Positions 27,996 through 36,209 of a stretch of 64,000 nucleotides of DNA are shown here, piece after piece. The stretch's first letter is position 1. The number at the start of each line of letters is the position of its first letter. Below the pieces are notes generated by a model. That model was not told where the DNA came from and did not search any database. It was given only the letters and a program-made list of their open reading frames with translations. Source of the DNA: Streptomyces sennicomposti (GTDB taxonomy: Bacteria; Actinomycetota; Actinomycetes; Streptomycetales; Streptomycetaceae); the NCBI RefSeq assembly GCF_019890635.1, contig NZ_JAIOAB010000023.1, forward strand, positions 1-64,000, given 5' to 3'. The translations under genes and the position numbers were made by a program.

Positions 27996-28798
27996 GCGCC
28001 CGCCTGCGCGGCATCGCGCAGCAGACGGAGCAGATCGTCATGGCGGGGGCCTACCGCACCGCCGACGGGCGGGAGGTGCCGCTCGCCGCGGCGGTCGAGG
28101 CCGCGCGGGACGGCACCCGCATGCAAGGGCCGGGCCCGGTGGCGGTGCCGCCGTGGACACCGGTGACGACATCCATAGAGGTCACCGGGGAGAGCAGTCT
28201 GGCCGCCGCCCGCCGGCTCACCGGCCCGGTGGCCGTCCTCAACTTCGCTTCCGCCCGCAACCCCGGCGGCGGCTACCTCAACGGCGCGCAGGCCCAGGAA
28301 GAGGCCCTGTGCCGGGCCTCCGCCCTCTACACCTGTCTGCTCGGGGCCCGCGAGTTCTACGACCACCACCGCGCCCACCGCGATCCGTTCTACTCCGACC
28401 GGGTGATCCACTCGCCCGCCGTGCCGGTCTTCCGCGACGACCGCGGACAGCTGCTGGACGAGCCGTTCACGGCCGGCTTCCTGACCGCCGCGGCGCCCAA
28501 CGCCGGAGTGGTCCTGCGCGACGCGCCCGAGCGCGCCGCCGCACTGCCGCGCACCCTCGCCGTCCGCGCCGAACGGGTGCTGGAGACGGCCGCCGCGCAC
28601 GGCTACCGGCGCCTGGTGCTCGGGGCGTGGGGCTGCGGGGTGTTCCGCAACGACCCGGCGCGGGTGGCGGAGGCCTTCCGGGCCCAGCTCGCCCCCGGCG
28701 GGCGGTTCGCTGACGCCTTCGAACAGGTGGTGTTCGGGGTGCTGGACCGCACGCCGGGGAACGTGGTGCGGGAGGCGTTCGCACGAGCGTTCGCCTGA
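27992..28798 (+). CDS. Bacterial-type poly(ADP-ribose) glycohydrolase (TIGR02452 macrodomain)
   Basis: A 268-residue macrodomain protein. The catalytic loop is present: PGGGYLNGAQAQEE, with GGG at 92-94 and the catalytic Glu pair in QEE at 102-104, the PARG signature GGG-x7-QEE. Other conserved parts are LNFASARNPGG, SPAVPVFRD and LVLGAWGCGVFRND. Members remove ADP-ribose polymers or related modifications from proteins. No PARP-like transferase or DarT gene is in the window. ATG 27992 matches the family start. Confidence 0.9.
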   Translation: MSARLRGIAQQTEQIVMAGAYRTADGREVPLAAAVEAARDGTRMQGPGPVAVPPWTPVTTSIEVTGESSLAAARRLTGPVAVLNFASARNPGGGYLNGAQAQEEALCRASALYTCLLGAREFYDHHRAHRDPFYSDRVIHSPAVPVFRDDRGQLLDEPFTAGFLTAAAPNAGVVLRDAPERAAALPRTLAVRAERVLETAAAHGYRRLVLGAWGCGVFRNDPARVAEAFRAQLAPGGRFADAFEQVVFGVLDRTPGNVVREAFARAFA

Positions 28799-28883
28799 CC
28801 GGCGGACCGGAGGGCCGGAGTCGCGGGGGCCTGGTCCGGTCCGCCAGGGCGGGATGCGCCGGGGCGGGGCCCGCTACGGCCGG

Positions 28884-29330
28884 TCAGTGCCAGCCGTACC
28901 GCTCGCGCAGCCGGTGCACCACGGAGTTGAACCGCATCCGGTCCAGCGCGCACGCCTCGCGCCGCATGCCCTCCTCGTGCAGCCGCAGCACCCGGTCCAC
29001 GGCCACCCACGAGTCGCGCCCCGACCGATCCCAGGGACCGCTCCCGATCGGCACCCACTCCCGGTCGCCGTCGTGGGCCTTGCTGGAGAGCTGGACGGCG
29101 AGGAACGTGCCCGCCGCCTCCCGCGCCACCACCAACACGGGACGGTCCTTGCCCCGCCCGTCGTTCTCCTCGAAGGGCACCCAGGTCCAGACGATCTCGC
29201 CGGGATCGGGGTCGCCGTCGTGCGCGGGCGCGTACTCGGTGCGCACCCGGCCGACCTCGCGCGGGTCGGCCTCGGTGGTCGCGCCGGGGCCGTAGCGGCC
29301 GGGGACGTTCTCATCGGTGAAGGCAGTCAC
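28884..29330 (-). CDS. PemK/MazF-like protein without an adjacent antitoxin
   Basis: A 148-residue protein from GTG 29330. The central part GEIVWTWVPFEENDGRGKDRPVLVV, with the later VQLSS and VDRVLRL, is the PemK/MazF fold of ribonuclease toxins (PF02452). A ~45-residue N-terminal extension and the lack of an upstream antitoxin frame set it apart from classical toxin-antitoxin pairs. Streptomyces carry such solitary MazF-like genes; whether it cleaves RNA is unknown. It is convergent with the PARG gene. Confidence 0.8.
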   Translation of the reverse strand: MTAFTDENVPGRYGPGATTEADPREVGRVRTEYAPAHDGDPDPGEIVWTWVPFEENDGRGKDRPVLVVAREAAGTFLAVQLSSKAHDGDREWVPIGSGPWDRSGRDSWVAVDRVLRLHEEGMRREACALDRMRFNSVVHRLRERYGWH

Positions 29331-29443
29331 GGGGGCACCTTAGAACGTGCGCCCGTACGTCCGGACGGCGGGCGTCCGGTCCCTCGACCGCCGTGCGCCC
29401 GGGCCGCCTCGGGCGGACGGCCGGTCGTGCGGCGCCGTACCGG

Positions 29444-30004
29444 TCAGGAAGCGCCGCCGTGCGGGCGGATCCACAGGCCGGGGCGGCGGCGGTGCACGGT
29501 GAGATAGGCGAGGCCGTCCGGGCCGGCGGTGATGCTCCGGGTGGAGCCGTGCGGCAGCCACACCGTCGCGCCCTCGGCCAGCGGCCGGGGCTCGTCCGCC
29601 GTGCCCGCGCCGAGGACGCCGTCCCCGGCGACCACGAACACCAGGACGTCCAGCTCCGGTTCGGCGTGCGGGGCGACCCGTCCGCCCGGGGCGAGCCGGA
29701 CGAGGTTCGCGTCGAGCTGGCGCCCGGCCTCGGCCAGCTTCCACAGCACGCCGCCGGGCAGCGGCGGGTCGGCCGCCAGGGCGCGGGCGTCGCAGAGGAC
29801 GCGCGGCTCGGGCTCCGGTTCCGGTTCCGGACGGTGCGCCGGGTCCGGGCCGTACTCCGCTTCCGCCGTCGGCTCGGCTCCCGCCCTCGGTTCCCGTTCC
29901 GTCTCCGTCTCCGTCTCCGTCTCCGGTGCCGGTGCCGGTGCCGGTGCGGGTTTCGGTTCCGGCTTCGGCTTCGGTTCGGGCTCGTGTCCGGACGACGACG
30001 TCAT
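29444..30004 (-). CDS. Cupin-domain protein with a low-complexity N-terminal tail
   Basis: A 186-residue protein; ATG 30004. Residues 5-65 are a charged repeat (runs of EP/KP/AP and ET dipeptides) encoded by hexanucleotide repeats at 29901-29948. The C-terminal ~115 residues form a small cupin barrel: GRVAPHAEPELDVLVFVVAGDGVL, then GATVWLPHGSTRSI. The usual metal-binding His are partly retained (PHAE, LPHGS). Function unknown; it may be a small-molecule or metal-binding protein. The tail is probably disordered. Confidence 0.75.
   Translation of the reverse strand: MTSSSGHEPEPKPKPEPKPAPAPAPAPETETETETEREPRAGAEPTAEAEYGPDPAHRPEPEPEPEPRVLCDARALAADPPLPGGVLWKLAEAGRQLDANLVRLAPGGRVAPHAEPELDVLVFVVAGDGVLGAGTADEPRPLAEGATVWLPHGSTRSITAGPDGLAYLTVHRRRPGLWIRPHGGAS
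29901..29948. repeat. Hexanucleotide microsatellites in the cupin gene
   Basis: Four perfect GTCTCC units (29901-29924) followed by three GGTGCC units and one variant (29925-29948). On the minus strand they encode the ET and AP dipeptide runs. They are in frame, so copy-number change would alter length without frameshift. Confidence 0.85.
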
Positions 30005-30111
30005 GGTGTGCCCCTCTCTCCCTCGGGTCTCCTGCCTCGCCTCCTCATCTTCTACTATTCTTCCAGGTCTGATTCGTAAAAAATCTCCGCAGGTGGGAAG
30101 GGGTGAGCTGC

Positions 30112-30960
30112 ATGGCCTCCGGACGGGAGGGTCCTCGTCGGCGCGAAGTGCTCGACGTGCTGCGCGCCGCCGGCGGACCTCTGGGCGTCGCGGAGACGGC
30201 CGAGCGGATCGGTGTCCACCCGAACACCGTGCGGTTCCACCTGGACGCTCTCGTGGCCGAGGGACTGGTCGAACGCCGCTCCGAGTCCTTCTCCGGGCCG
30301 GGCCGCCCACGGCAGGGCCCCGGCCGCCCCCGCACCGTGTACGTCCCGACGCCCGGCATGGACCGCGGCGGCGCGCGCGGCTACCGCCTGCTGGCCCGGA
30401 TGCTGCTCAGCCGCCTGGCGGCTCAGGGTCCCGAGGCGCGGGCGTCGGCCATGGAGACGGGCCGGGAGTGGGGCGGCGTCCTCGTAGATCCGCCGCAGCC
30501 CCGCCGACGGCCGACGGCCGAGGAAGCGGCGGCCTCTCTCGTCGCCCTGCTCGACGACCTCGGCTTCGACCCGACGCCCGAGGGCGGCGGCGCGGACCGG
30601 CCGCCGGAGCGCATCCGGCTGCGGCACTGCCCCTTCCTCGAACTGGCCGAGGAATACGACGGGTTGGTGTGCCCGCTCCATCTCGGCCTGATGCAGGGCG
30701 CGTTGGCCCGGCTCCGGGCCCCGCTGACCGCGACCGGACTGGAACCGTTCGCCACGCCCGACTCCTGCCTGGCCCGCCTCGCCCACGCGGACGGGGACGG
30801 GGACGGACCGGGCGGCGTCCCCGCGCACGGACCGGACAGCGTCCCTGTGAACGGACCGGCCGACCCCCACGGGATGAGGCCGGCCGACCCCCACGCGACA
30901 GGGCCGGCCGACCACGCGAACGGGTCGGCCGGCCCCGGAAGAAAGGCAGTGCACCGATGA
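30112..30960 (+). CDS. SufR-like winged-helix regulator with a Cys-containing C-terminus
   Basis: A 282-residue regulator. ATG 30112 is used (GTG 30103 is an alternative). The winged helix is at about 8-60 (VAETAERIGVHPNTVRFHLDALVAEGLVERR). A later motif, RHCPFLELAEEYDGLVCPLHLGLMQG, places Cys and His as in SufR-like sensors that bind an Fe-S cluster; whether a cluster forms is inference. The last ~50 residues are a GPADPH-type repeat without fold. Its stop overlaps the ATG of a small membrane protein, its likely partner or target. Confidence 0.8.
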   Translation: MASGREGPRRREVLDVLRAAGGPLGVAETAERIGVHPNTVRFHLDALVAEGLVERRSESFSGPGRPRQGPGRPRTVYVPTPGMDRGGARGYRLLARMLLSRLAAQGPEARASAMETGREWGGVLVDPPQPRRRPTAEEAAASLVALLDDLGFDPTPEGGGADRPPERIRLRHCPFLELAEEYDGLVCPLHLGLMQGALARLRAPLTATGLEPFATPDSCLARLAHADGDGDGPGGVPAHGPDSVPVNGPADPHGMRPADPHATGPADHANGSAGPGRKAVHR

Positions 30961-31394
30961 ACGCCACGTCCGCCGCCACCGCGAGCGCGGTCACCTTCGT
31001 CTGGCTCGGGATGGTCCTGGCCATCTCGTTCCTGGAGGCCCCGCTGAAGTTCCGCGCCCCCGGGGTGACCATCCCCATCGGCCTGGGCATCGGCCGACTG
31101 GTCTTCCGGGCGCTGAACCTCGTGGAGGCCGTGCTCGCCGTAGTGGTGATCGTCGCCGTCGCCCTGGGCGGTGCGCCGGCGCATGTCGTCGCCCTGACCG
31201 CGGCCGTGGCGGCGCTGCTCCTGGTTCAGCTGGCCGTCGTCCGGCCGCGACTGAACCGCAGGTCCGACCGGGTCCTGTCGGGCGAGGAGAGTACGGAAGG
31301 CCCCCGCTCACGCGGCCATCTCGGCTACGTGGCCCTGGAGTTCGCCAAGGTCGCCGTGCTGATCGCCCTGGGGATCGCCCTGTCGGCGGCGTGA
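30957..31394 (+). CDS. Small integral membrane protein coupled to the SufR-like regulator
   Basis: A 145-residue protein with about four hydrophobic helices (AVTFVWLGMVLAISFLEAP, LVEAVLAVVVIVAVALG, VVALTAAVAALLLVQLAVV, VALEFAKVAVLIALGIAL). The ATG overlaps the regulator's stop (ATGA). The FLEAPLKFRAPG loop is a feature I recall from uncharacterised actinobacterial membrane proteins. Function unknown. It converges on the flotillin gene with only 13 bp between stops. Confidence 0.78.
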   Translation: MNATSAATASAVTFVWLGMVLAISFLEAPLKFRAPGVTIPIGLGIGRLVFRALNLVEAVLAVVVIVAVALGGAPAHVVALTAAVAALLLVQLAVVRPRLNRRSDRVLSGEESTEGPRSRGHLGYVALEFAKVAVLIALGIALSAA

Positions 31395-31407
31395 GCGGCC
31401 GGGCCGG

Positions 31408-32916
31408 TCAGCCCTCGCCCCCTTCCACCGGCACCTTCTGCGTGACGGGCGCCGCGGCCGTCCCGCCCGGCGTACCCGAACTTCCTTGGGCATCGGGCCC
31501 GTTGTGCGCCTGCCCGTTCTGGTTCATGGAGGACAGGAGCTGACGGGCCAGACCCAGACCCGTGCCGCCCATGGTGAGCGCCTTGGCGAACAGCTCGGAC
31601 ATGCCGTCGGCGCCGTTGAGCAGCACCATGTTGTCCACGTTGGTGAAGGCGGAGGCGCCCGCCTGGACGATCTCGGGCCAGTTCTCGGCGAGTTGCTGCG
31701 CGACCACCGCGTCCTGGTTCTCGGCGAGGGCCGCCGCCCGCGCCTTGATGGCCTCCGCCTCCGCCAGCCCCTTCGCCCGCAGCGCCTCCGCGTCCGCGAG
31801 GCCCTTCGCCTGCGCTGCCGCCGCCTCGGCCTCACCGGTGGCCCGGGTCGCCGCCGCGGTGGCCGCGCCCCGCGTCTTGGTGGCCTCCGCCTCCGCGCCC
31901 GCCGCCGTCTTGACCCGGGTCGCCTCGGCCGCCGCCGCGAGTTCCGTCTCCTTGGCCTTCGCCTGGGCGGCGGAGATCCGCGCGTCGCGCTCGGCCTCGG
32001 CCAGCGTCCGCTTCTCGTACGCCGAGGCGTCCGCCGGTTTGCGCACATCCGCCTGGAGCTGCTGCTCGCGCCGGTGCGCCTCCAGCTCGGCGACCCGGGT
32101 CTCCTGGACGACGACCTCCTGCCGGGCCGCCGCGTCCGCGAGGGGACCGGCCTGTTTGGCCTTGGCCGCCGCCTTGTCCCGCTCGGCCTGGTAGCCGGCC
32201 TGGAGGATCTCGCTGTCCCGGGTGGCCTCGGCCATCCGCGCGAACGACTGCTGCTCGGCCTCCGTGGCCAGGCGGTTGGCCTCCGCCTGCGCGATGCGCG
32301 CGTCCCGCTGCACGGCGGCCGCGTGCGGCATCGCCAGGTTTTGGATGTAGCCGGTCGGGTCCTCGATCTCGTGGATCTGCAACGAGTCGACGATCAGGCC
32401 GAGTTTCTCCATCTCCGTACCGCAGGCCGCCCTGGTCTGACCGGTCAGCTTCTCCCGGTCGCGGATCATGTCCTCCACCGTCAACCCGCCCACGATGGAC
32501 CGCAGATGACCGGCGAAGACGTTGTGCACCCGCTCCGCCATCAGCTTCTGCTGGTCCAGGAATCGGCGGGCGGCGTTGGCGATCGACACGAAGTCGTCGC
32601 CCACCTTGAAGATGACCACGCCCCGCACCTTCAGCGGAATGCCCTGGTGGGTCACGCAGTCCACGTGCAGTTCGGTCTCGTTGAGGTCGAGCGAGAGTCT
32701 GCGCACCGCCTGCACCCCGGGCAGCACCAGCGTGCCCCGCCCGGTCACGATCCGGAACCCCATGCCCTCCTCAAGCCCCTCGGTACGGTGCTTGGAACCC
32801 GAGATGACCAAGGCCTCGTTGGGCTCGGCGACCCGCCACATCAGCTTGAACAGACCGATCAGGGCGAGCACGGCGACGAGCGCCACCCCCGCCACGACGC
32901 CGACGACCATCGGCAT
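31408..32916 (-). CDS. Flotillin-family (SPFH) membrane-scaffold protein
   Basis: A 502-residue protein. ATG 32916 (PMVVGVVAGVALVAV) gives an N-terminal membrane helix at about 3-25. The SPFH/Band-7 domain follows (WRVAEPNEALVISG, VTHQGIPLKVRGVVIFKVGDD, HLRSIVGGLTVEDMI). Residues about 230-420 are a long Ala/Glu coiled coil, as in flotillins. Flotillins organise membrane microdomains. The gene immediately upstream on the same strand encodes a small NfeD-like protein, a frequent partner. Confidence 0.93.
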   Translation of the reverse strand: MPMVVGVVAGVALVAVLALIGLFKLMWRVAEPNEALVISGSKHRTEGLEEGMGFRIVTGRGTLVLPGVQAVRRLSLDLNETELHVDCVTHQGIPLKVRGVVIFKVGDDFVSIANAARRFLDQQKLMAERVHNVFAGHLRSIVGGLTVEDMIRDREKLTGQTRAACGTEMEKLGLIVDSLQIHEIEDPTGYIQNLAMPHAAAVQRDARIAQAEANRLATEAEQQSFARMAEATRDSEILQAGYQAERDKAAAKAKQAGPLADAAARQEVVVQETRVAELEAHRREQQLQADVRKPADASAYEKRTLAEAERDARISAAQAKAKETELAAAAEATRVKTAAGAEAEATKTRGAATAAATRATGEAEAAAAQAKGLADAEALRAKGLAEAEAIKARAAALAENQDAVVAQQLAENWPEIVQAGASAFTNVDNMVLLNGADGMSELFAKALTMGGTGLGLARQLLSSMNQNGQAHNGPDAQGSSGTPGGTAAAPVTQKVPVEGGEG

Positions 32917-33050
32917 ACGCCCCCTTTGGGTTGGTGCCCGTTCGGCACCGAACGAGGGGAGTGTGCTCCTCGCCCGGCCCACGGTGAAGACACCGGCGCG
33001 TCCTTGTCACAATCTTGACGCTTACGGCCCTCACCTGCGCCGGGGCGCGC

Positions 33051-33269
33051 TCAACCGCCGTACACCGCCTCGACGTACACCGTGCGCGGCGGCAGGTGTT
33101 CCACCACCAGCACCACCGTGCCCCGCTCGAAACGGTTCTCGCCGTCCGCCGGGTAGGCGAGGAAGTGCTCCGCGCCGCCGCGCACCCGGACGATCACCTC
33201 GCCGACGAGCCCCGGCCCGATCGTCCCGGTGACCCGCCCCACGAGCCCGACCATCGACGCATCGTCCAT
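33051..33269 (-). CDS. Small NfeD-like OB-fold protein
   Basis: A 72-residue protein, MDDASMVGLVGRVTGTIGPG then GEVIVRVRGGAEHFLAYPADG and RGTVVLVVEHLPPRTVYVE. The pattern of short strands with central Gly and VVLVVE resembles the soluble C-terminal domain of NfeD (PF01957) without its membrane segments. It lies 134 bp upstream of the flotillin gene on the same strand, as NfeD-like genes commonly do. Assignment rests on pattern and context. Confidence 0.7.
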   Translation of the reverse strand: MDDASMVGLVGRVTGTIGPGLVGEVIVRVRGGAEHFLAYPADGENRFERGTVVLVVEHLPPRTVYVEAVYGG

Positions 33270-33393
33270 GGCCCCAGCGTACGGGCCGGGCAGGCCGCCG
33301 TCCGCAGTCGCGCACGGCCGCGTCGGGAGCCCGGACCGGAAGCCCGGCCCCCGCGGACTCCGCGAACTCCACGCGCCCGCGCGCCCCGAGAGG

Positions 33394-34371
33394 TCAGCCG
33401 GCCAGCAGTCGGCGCAGCCAGGACAGACGGGCGGCGGCCGCGCACCGCGACAGCGCCGCCTGCGGGACGAGGGCGTCGAAGCCGTGGAATGCGCCGGGCC
33501 AGACGTGGAGTTCGGCCACGCCGCCGGACTGCCAGATCCGGGAGGCGTAGGCGACGACCTCGTCGCGGAAGGTCTCCGCCGAGCCGACGTCCAGGTAGGC
33601 CGGAGGCAGGCCGGACAGGTCGCCGGCGCGGGCGGGCGCGGCGTAGGGCGGCACGTCGGGGCCGCCGCGCCGGTCGCCGAGGAGCGCGGTCCACCCGGTC
33701 TCGTTGGCCGTCCGGTCCCAGACGTCGACCCCCGCCAACTGGCGGGCGGACGGGGTGTCGTTGCGGTCGTCGAGCATCGGGGACATCAGCAACTGGCCGA
33801 GCGGCCGGGGTCCTCGGCGGTCCCGCAGCAGCAGCGCCAGGGCCGCGGCGAGACCGCCGCCCGCGCTCGCGCCGACGAGGACGATCCGCTCCGGGTCCGC
33901 ACCGAACTCCCCGGTGTGCTCCGCCGTCCAGAGCAGCCCCGTGCACACGTCCTCGACCGGCGCGGGGTGCGGATGCTCGGGCGCCAGCCGGTACTCGACC
34001 GACACCACGGCCGCGTCGAGCGTGCGCGCCCAGTCCAGGGCGGTGTTCATCCCGACCTTGTTGCTGCCGAGGACCATGCCGCCGCCGTGCACGTGGTAGA
34101 GGACGGGCCGGGGCGTCCCGGCCTTTGGCGGTGCGGTGGGCCGGCAGACGAGGAGGGGCACATCGGGCGCGCCCGCCGGCCCGGGAGCCGTGTGCTCGGT
34201 CACCTCGAAGGCGCCGCCCATGGTCAGGTCCAGCAACTCGGGCAGTTCGGCGGCCTCGCTGTGCCGGGCGGCCTCGATGTCGGCGGCGGTGAAGCCGGGC
34301 CGCAGCACATCCTCCGCCCCCTCCAGCACCGCGGCGAGTTCCGGATCGAAGGGCGGCGGGACCGGCGTCAT
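33394..34371 (-). CDS. Alpha/beta hydrolase (hormone-sensitive-lipase family)
   Basis: A 325-residue esterase-type protein. The HSL signature HVHGGGMVLGS forms the oxyanion hole, and the nucleophile elbow is GASAGGG. The acid and His are expected in PAYLDVGSAETFRDE and PGAFHGFD. It has no signal peptide, so it acts in the cytoplasm on short-chain or acyl ester substrates that cannot be specified. Standalone gene. Confidence 0.92.
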   Translation of the reverse strand: MTPVPPPFDPELAAVLEGAEDVLRPGFTAADIEAARHSEAAELPELLDLTMGGAFEVTEHTAPGPAGAPDVPLLVCRPTAPPKAGTPRPVLYHVHGGGMVLGSNKVGMNTALDWARTLDAAVVSVEYRLAPEHPHPAPVEDVCTGLLWTAEHTGEFGADPERIVLVGASAGGGLAAALALLLRDRRGPRPLGQLLMSPMLDDRNDTPSARQLAGVDVWDRTANETGWTALLGDRRGGPDVPPYAAPARAGDLSGLPPAYLDVGSAETFRDEVVAYASRIWQSGGVAELHVWPGAFHGFDALVPQAALSRCAAAARLSWLRRLLAG

Positions 34372-34560
34372 GGCGTCTCCTCACATGGCCTCGCGGCGTA
34401 CGACGGCTCGTACGCGGACGCGTACGGCCAAGGAACCGCCTACCCGTTCCGATCACCGACGCCTCCGCCGCACCGGCGTTTCCCGCCCCCGGCGGCCGGC
34501 GATCGCCCGAAGAGGCGCGGACCGGGGGGAGACATCCGGAGGCGAGGGCACGGCGACAGC

Positions 34561-34599
34561 ACGAAGGGGCCGGAGCCACCAAGGCTCCGGCCCCTTCGT
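34561..34599. terminator. Hairpin terminator downstream of the FMN reductase gene
   Basis: A perfect 17-bp stem (ACGAAGGGGCCGGAGCC at 34561-34577) with a 5-nt loop. It is 61 bp past the reductase stop (minus strand). The rest of the 289-bp gap to the hydrolase start shows no gene. Confidence 0.85.
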
Positions 34600-34660
34600 C
34601 CGGCTGTCACCGCCCCCGCGCCGCCGAACCGGCCGGGGCGGCCGACGTGGCCGGTCGGGC

Positions 34661-35224
34661 TCAGGCGGCGACGGTCTCGCCGGCGTGGCCGTGCAGACGG
34701 GCGACGACCTCGGTCAGCTGCGCGGCGACCTCGGCGTCGTCGACCGGGTGGGTCTCGGCGAAGCGGGTCAGGGAGCCGGGGATGGACAGCTTGATGTCCT
34801 CGATCACCTTGCCGCCGGCGATGCCCACGGCCTTGCGGGTGTCGTCCTGCGCCCAGACGCCGCCGTACTGGCCGAAGGCGGTGCCCACGACGGCGACGGG
34901 CTTGCCGCCGAAGGCGCCGGCGCCGTAGGGGCGGGACAGCCAGTCGATGGCGTTCTTCAGCACGGCCGGGATGGTGCCGTTGTACTCGGGCGAGAAGAAG
35001 AGGAAGCCGTCGGCGGCCTGAGCGGCGGCGCGCAGCCTGGCCGCGGCCTCGGGGACGCTGCCCTCGACGTCGATGTCCTCGTTGTAGAACGGCACGTCGC
35101 CCAGGCCCTCGAAGACCTCCACCTCGGCGCCCTCGGGGGCGAGCTTCACCGCGGCCTCGGCGAGCTGGCGGTTGTGGGAACCGGCGCGAAGGCTGCCGAC
35201 GAGGGCGAGGATGCGAACAGACAT
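34661..35224 (-). CDS. NADPH-dependent FMN reductase
   Basis: A 187-residue flavodoxin-fold reductase; ATG 35224. The N-terminal phosphate-binding loop LVGSLRAGSHNRQLAEAA, SPEYNGTIPAVLKNAIDWLSRP and FGGKPVAVVGTAFG are diagnostic of the NAD(P)H:FMN/quinone reductase family. It could supply reduced flavin or reduce quinones. It is divergent from a TetR gene across two copies of a GGACC-type palindrome, so TetR control is likely. Confidence 0.94.
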   Translation of the reverse strand: MSVRILALVGSLRAGSHNRQLAEAAVKLAPEGAEVEVFEGLGDVPFYNEDIDVEGSVPEAAARLRAAAQAADGFLFFSPEYNGTIPAVLKNAIDWLSRPYGAGAFGGKPVAVVGTAFGQYGGVWAQDDTRKAVGIAGGKVIEDIKLSIPGSLTRFAETHPVDDAEVAAQLTEVVARLHGHAGETVAA

Positions 35225-35289
35225 GGGGGGACTCCCAGAAAGTGAAATGGGGACTGGACAGCGTCGTGACACTGCCGGACTTACGATGC

Positions 35290-35337
35290 GGACCGAGGTC
35301 CGTTTAATTTTCTACCATCACAACCGGACCGTGGTCC
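35290..35337. promoter_or_regulatory. Paired TetR operators in the FMN reductase/TetR divergent promoter
   Basis: Two 12-bp palindromes, GGACCGAGGTCC (35290-35301) and GGACCGTGGTCC (35326-35337), share the arms GGACC/GGTCC and are 36 bp apart centre to centre. They flank an AT-rich TTTAATTTTCT stretch and lie in the 143-bp gap between divergent starts. This fits two dimers of the adjacent TetR regulator, one per promoter. Confidence 0.82.
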
Positions 35338-35367
35338 AGTTTAGTCCCGATGCTTTACGCTGTGTTC

Positions 35368-36108
35368 ATGCCCAGCACCCTGCCGCCCTTTCCCACGCCT
35401 CAGGGGCCCGCAGAGAAGACGCCGGTGGTGGTTCAGCTCGGGACCGCCGACGCCGCCGAACCCTGCCTGCGCGCGGACGCCGCGCGCAATCGCGCACGAC
35501 TGCTGGACGCCGCCGCCCGCCTGGTCGCCGAGCACGGCGCCGCCGCGGTCACGATGGAGGCGGTGGCCGCCGCGGCCCAGGTCGGCAAGGGCACGGTCTT
35601 CCGGCGCTTCGGCGACCGCACCGGGCTGCTGACGGCGCTGCTGGACCACTCCGAGAAGAAGTTCCAGGCCTCCTTCCTCAGCGGACCGGCCCCGCTCGGC
35701 CCCGGCGCGCCGCCGGTGGAGCGGCTGCGCGCGTTCGGCTGCGCCGCGCTGCGCCGCGCCTGCGCCGACCTGGAACTCCAGCTCGCCGCCGAACCGTGCC
35801 CGGAGCGCCGGTTCATCGTGCCGGCCCGCCGCGTCCGGTACGGGCACGTGGTGCTCCTGCTGCGGCAGGCCGTCCCGGACGCGGACGCCGAACTCCTCGC
35901 CCAGACGCTGATGGGCTACCTGGAACCCGCCCTGATCCACCACCTCACCCGGCAGTGCCACATGCCGATGGAACGGCTCCAGACCGGCTGGCACGACCTG
36001 GTCGAACGTCTGACCGCCACCGCCACCGCCACCGCCACCGCCACCGCCACCGCCACCGCCACCGCCACCGCCGCCGGCACCGGCACCGGCGCGGGCACGG
36101 ACTGCTGA
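35368..36108 (+). CDS. TetR-family regulator with a Thr-Ala repeat tail
   Basis: A 246-residue TetR regulator. ATG 35368 (MPSTLPPFP) is used; ATG 35350 is possible. The helix-turn-helix is at about 45-90 (ARLLDAAARLVAEHG, VGKGTVFRRFGDRTGL). The C-terminal domain includes RRVRYGHVVLLLRQA. The final ~30 residues are a (TA)n then GT-rich tail encoded by ten perfect ACCGCC hexamers. It probably represses the divergent FMN reductase via the two palindromes between them. Confidence 0.9.
   Translation: MPSTLPPFPTPQGPAEKTPVVVQLGTADAAEPCLRADAARNRARLLDAAARLVAEHGAAAVTMEAVAAAAQVGKGTVFRRFGDRTGLLTALLDHSEKKFQASFLSGPAPLGPGAPPVERLRAFGCAALRRACADLELQLAAEPCPERRFIVPARRVRYGHVVLLLRQAVPDADAELLAQTLMGYLEPALIHHLTRQCHMPMERLQTGWHDLVERLTATATATATATATATATATAAGTGTGAGTDC
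36013..36072. repeat. Ten perfect ACCGCC hexanucleotide repeats in the TetR gene
   Basis: Uninterrupted ACCGCC x10 encoding Thr-Ala x10 at the C-terminus of the TetR protein, followed by degenerate GGCACC units. Such arrays change copy number by slippage; here expansion stays in frame. Confidence 0.92.
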
Positions 36109-36209
36109 GGGCGGCCCCGTCCGGGCGCCCGTAAGGGTCCGTCTCCGGGAGCGCGGCTCCGGCCGCCCACCCGTCTCGGGCCGGTCCCCGGAGAGCGGCC
36201 CCGCCCGGC

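Noticed and set aside
28884-29330. Classical MazEF toxin-antitoxin pair
   Set aside because: No antitoxin-sized frame with DNA-binding motif lies directly upstream or downstream.
27992-29330. DarTG DNA ADP-ribosylation system
   Set aside because: The macrodomain is of the PARG type (TIGR02452) and there is no DarT transferase.
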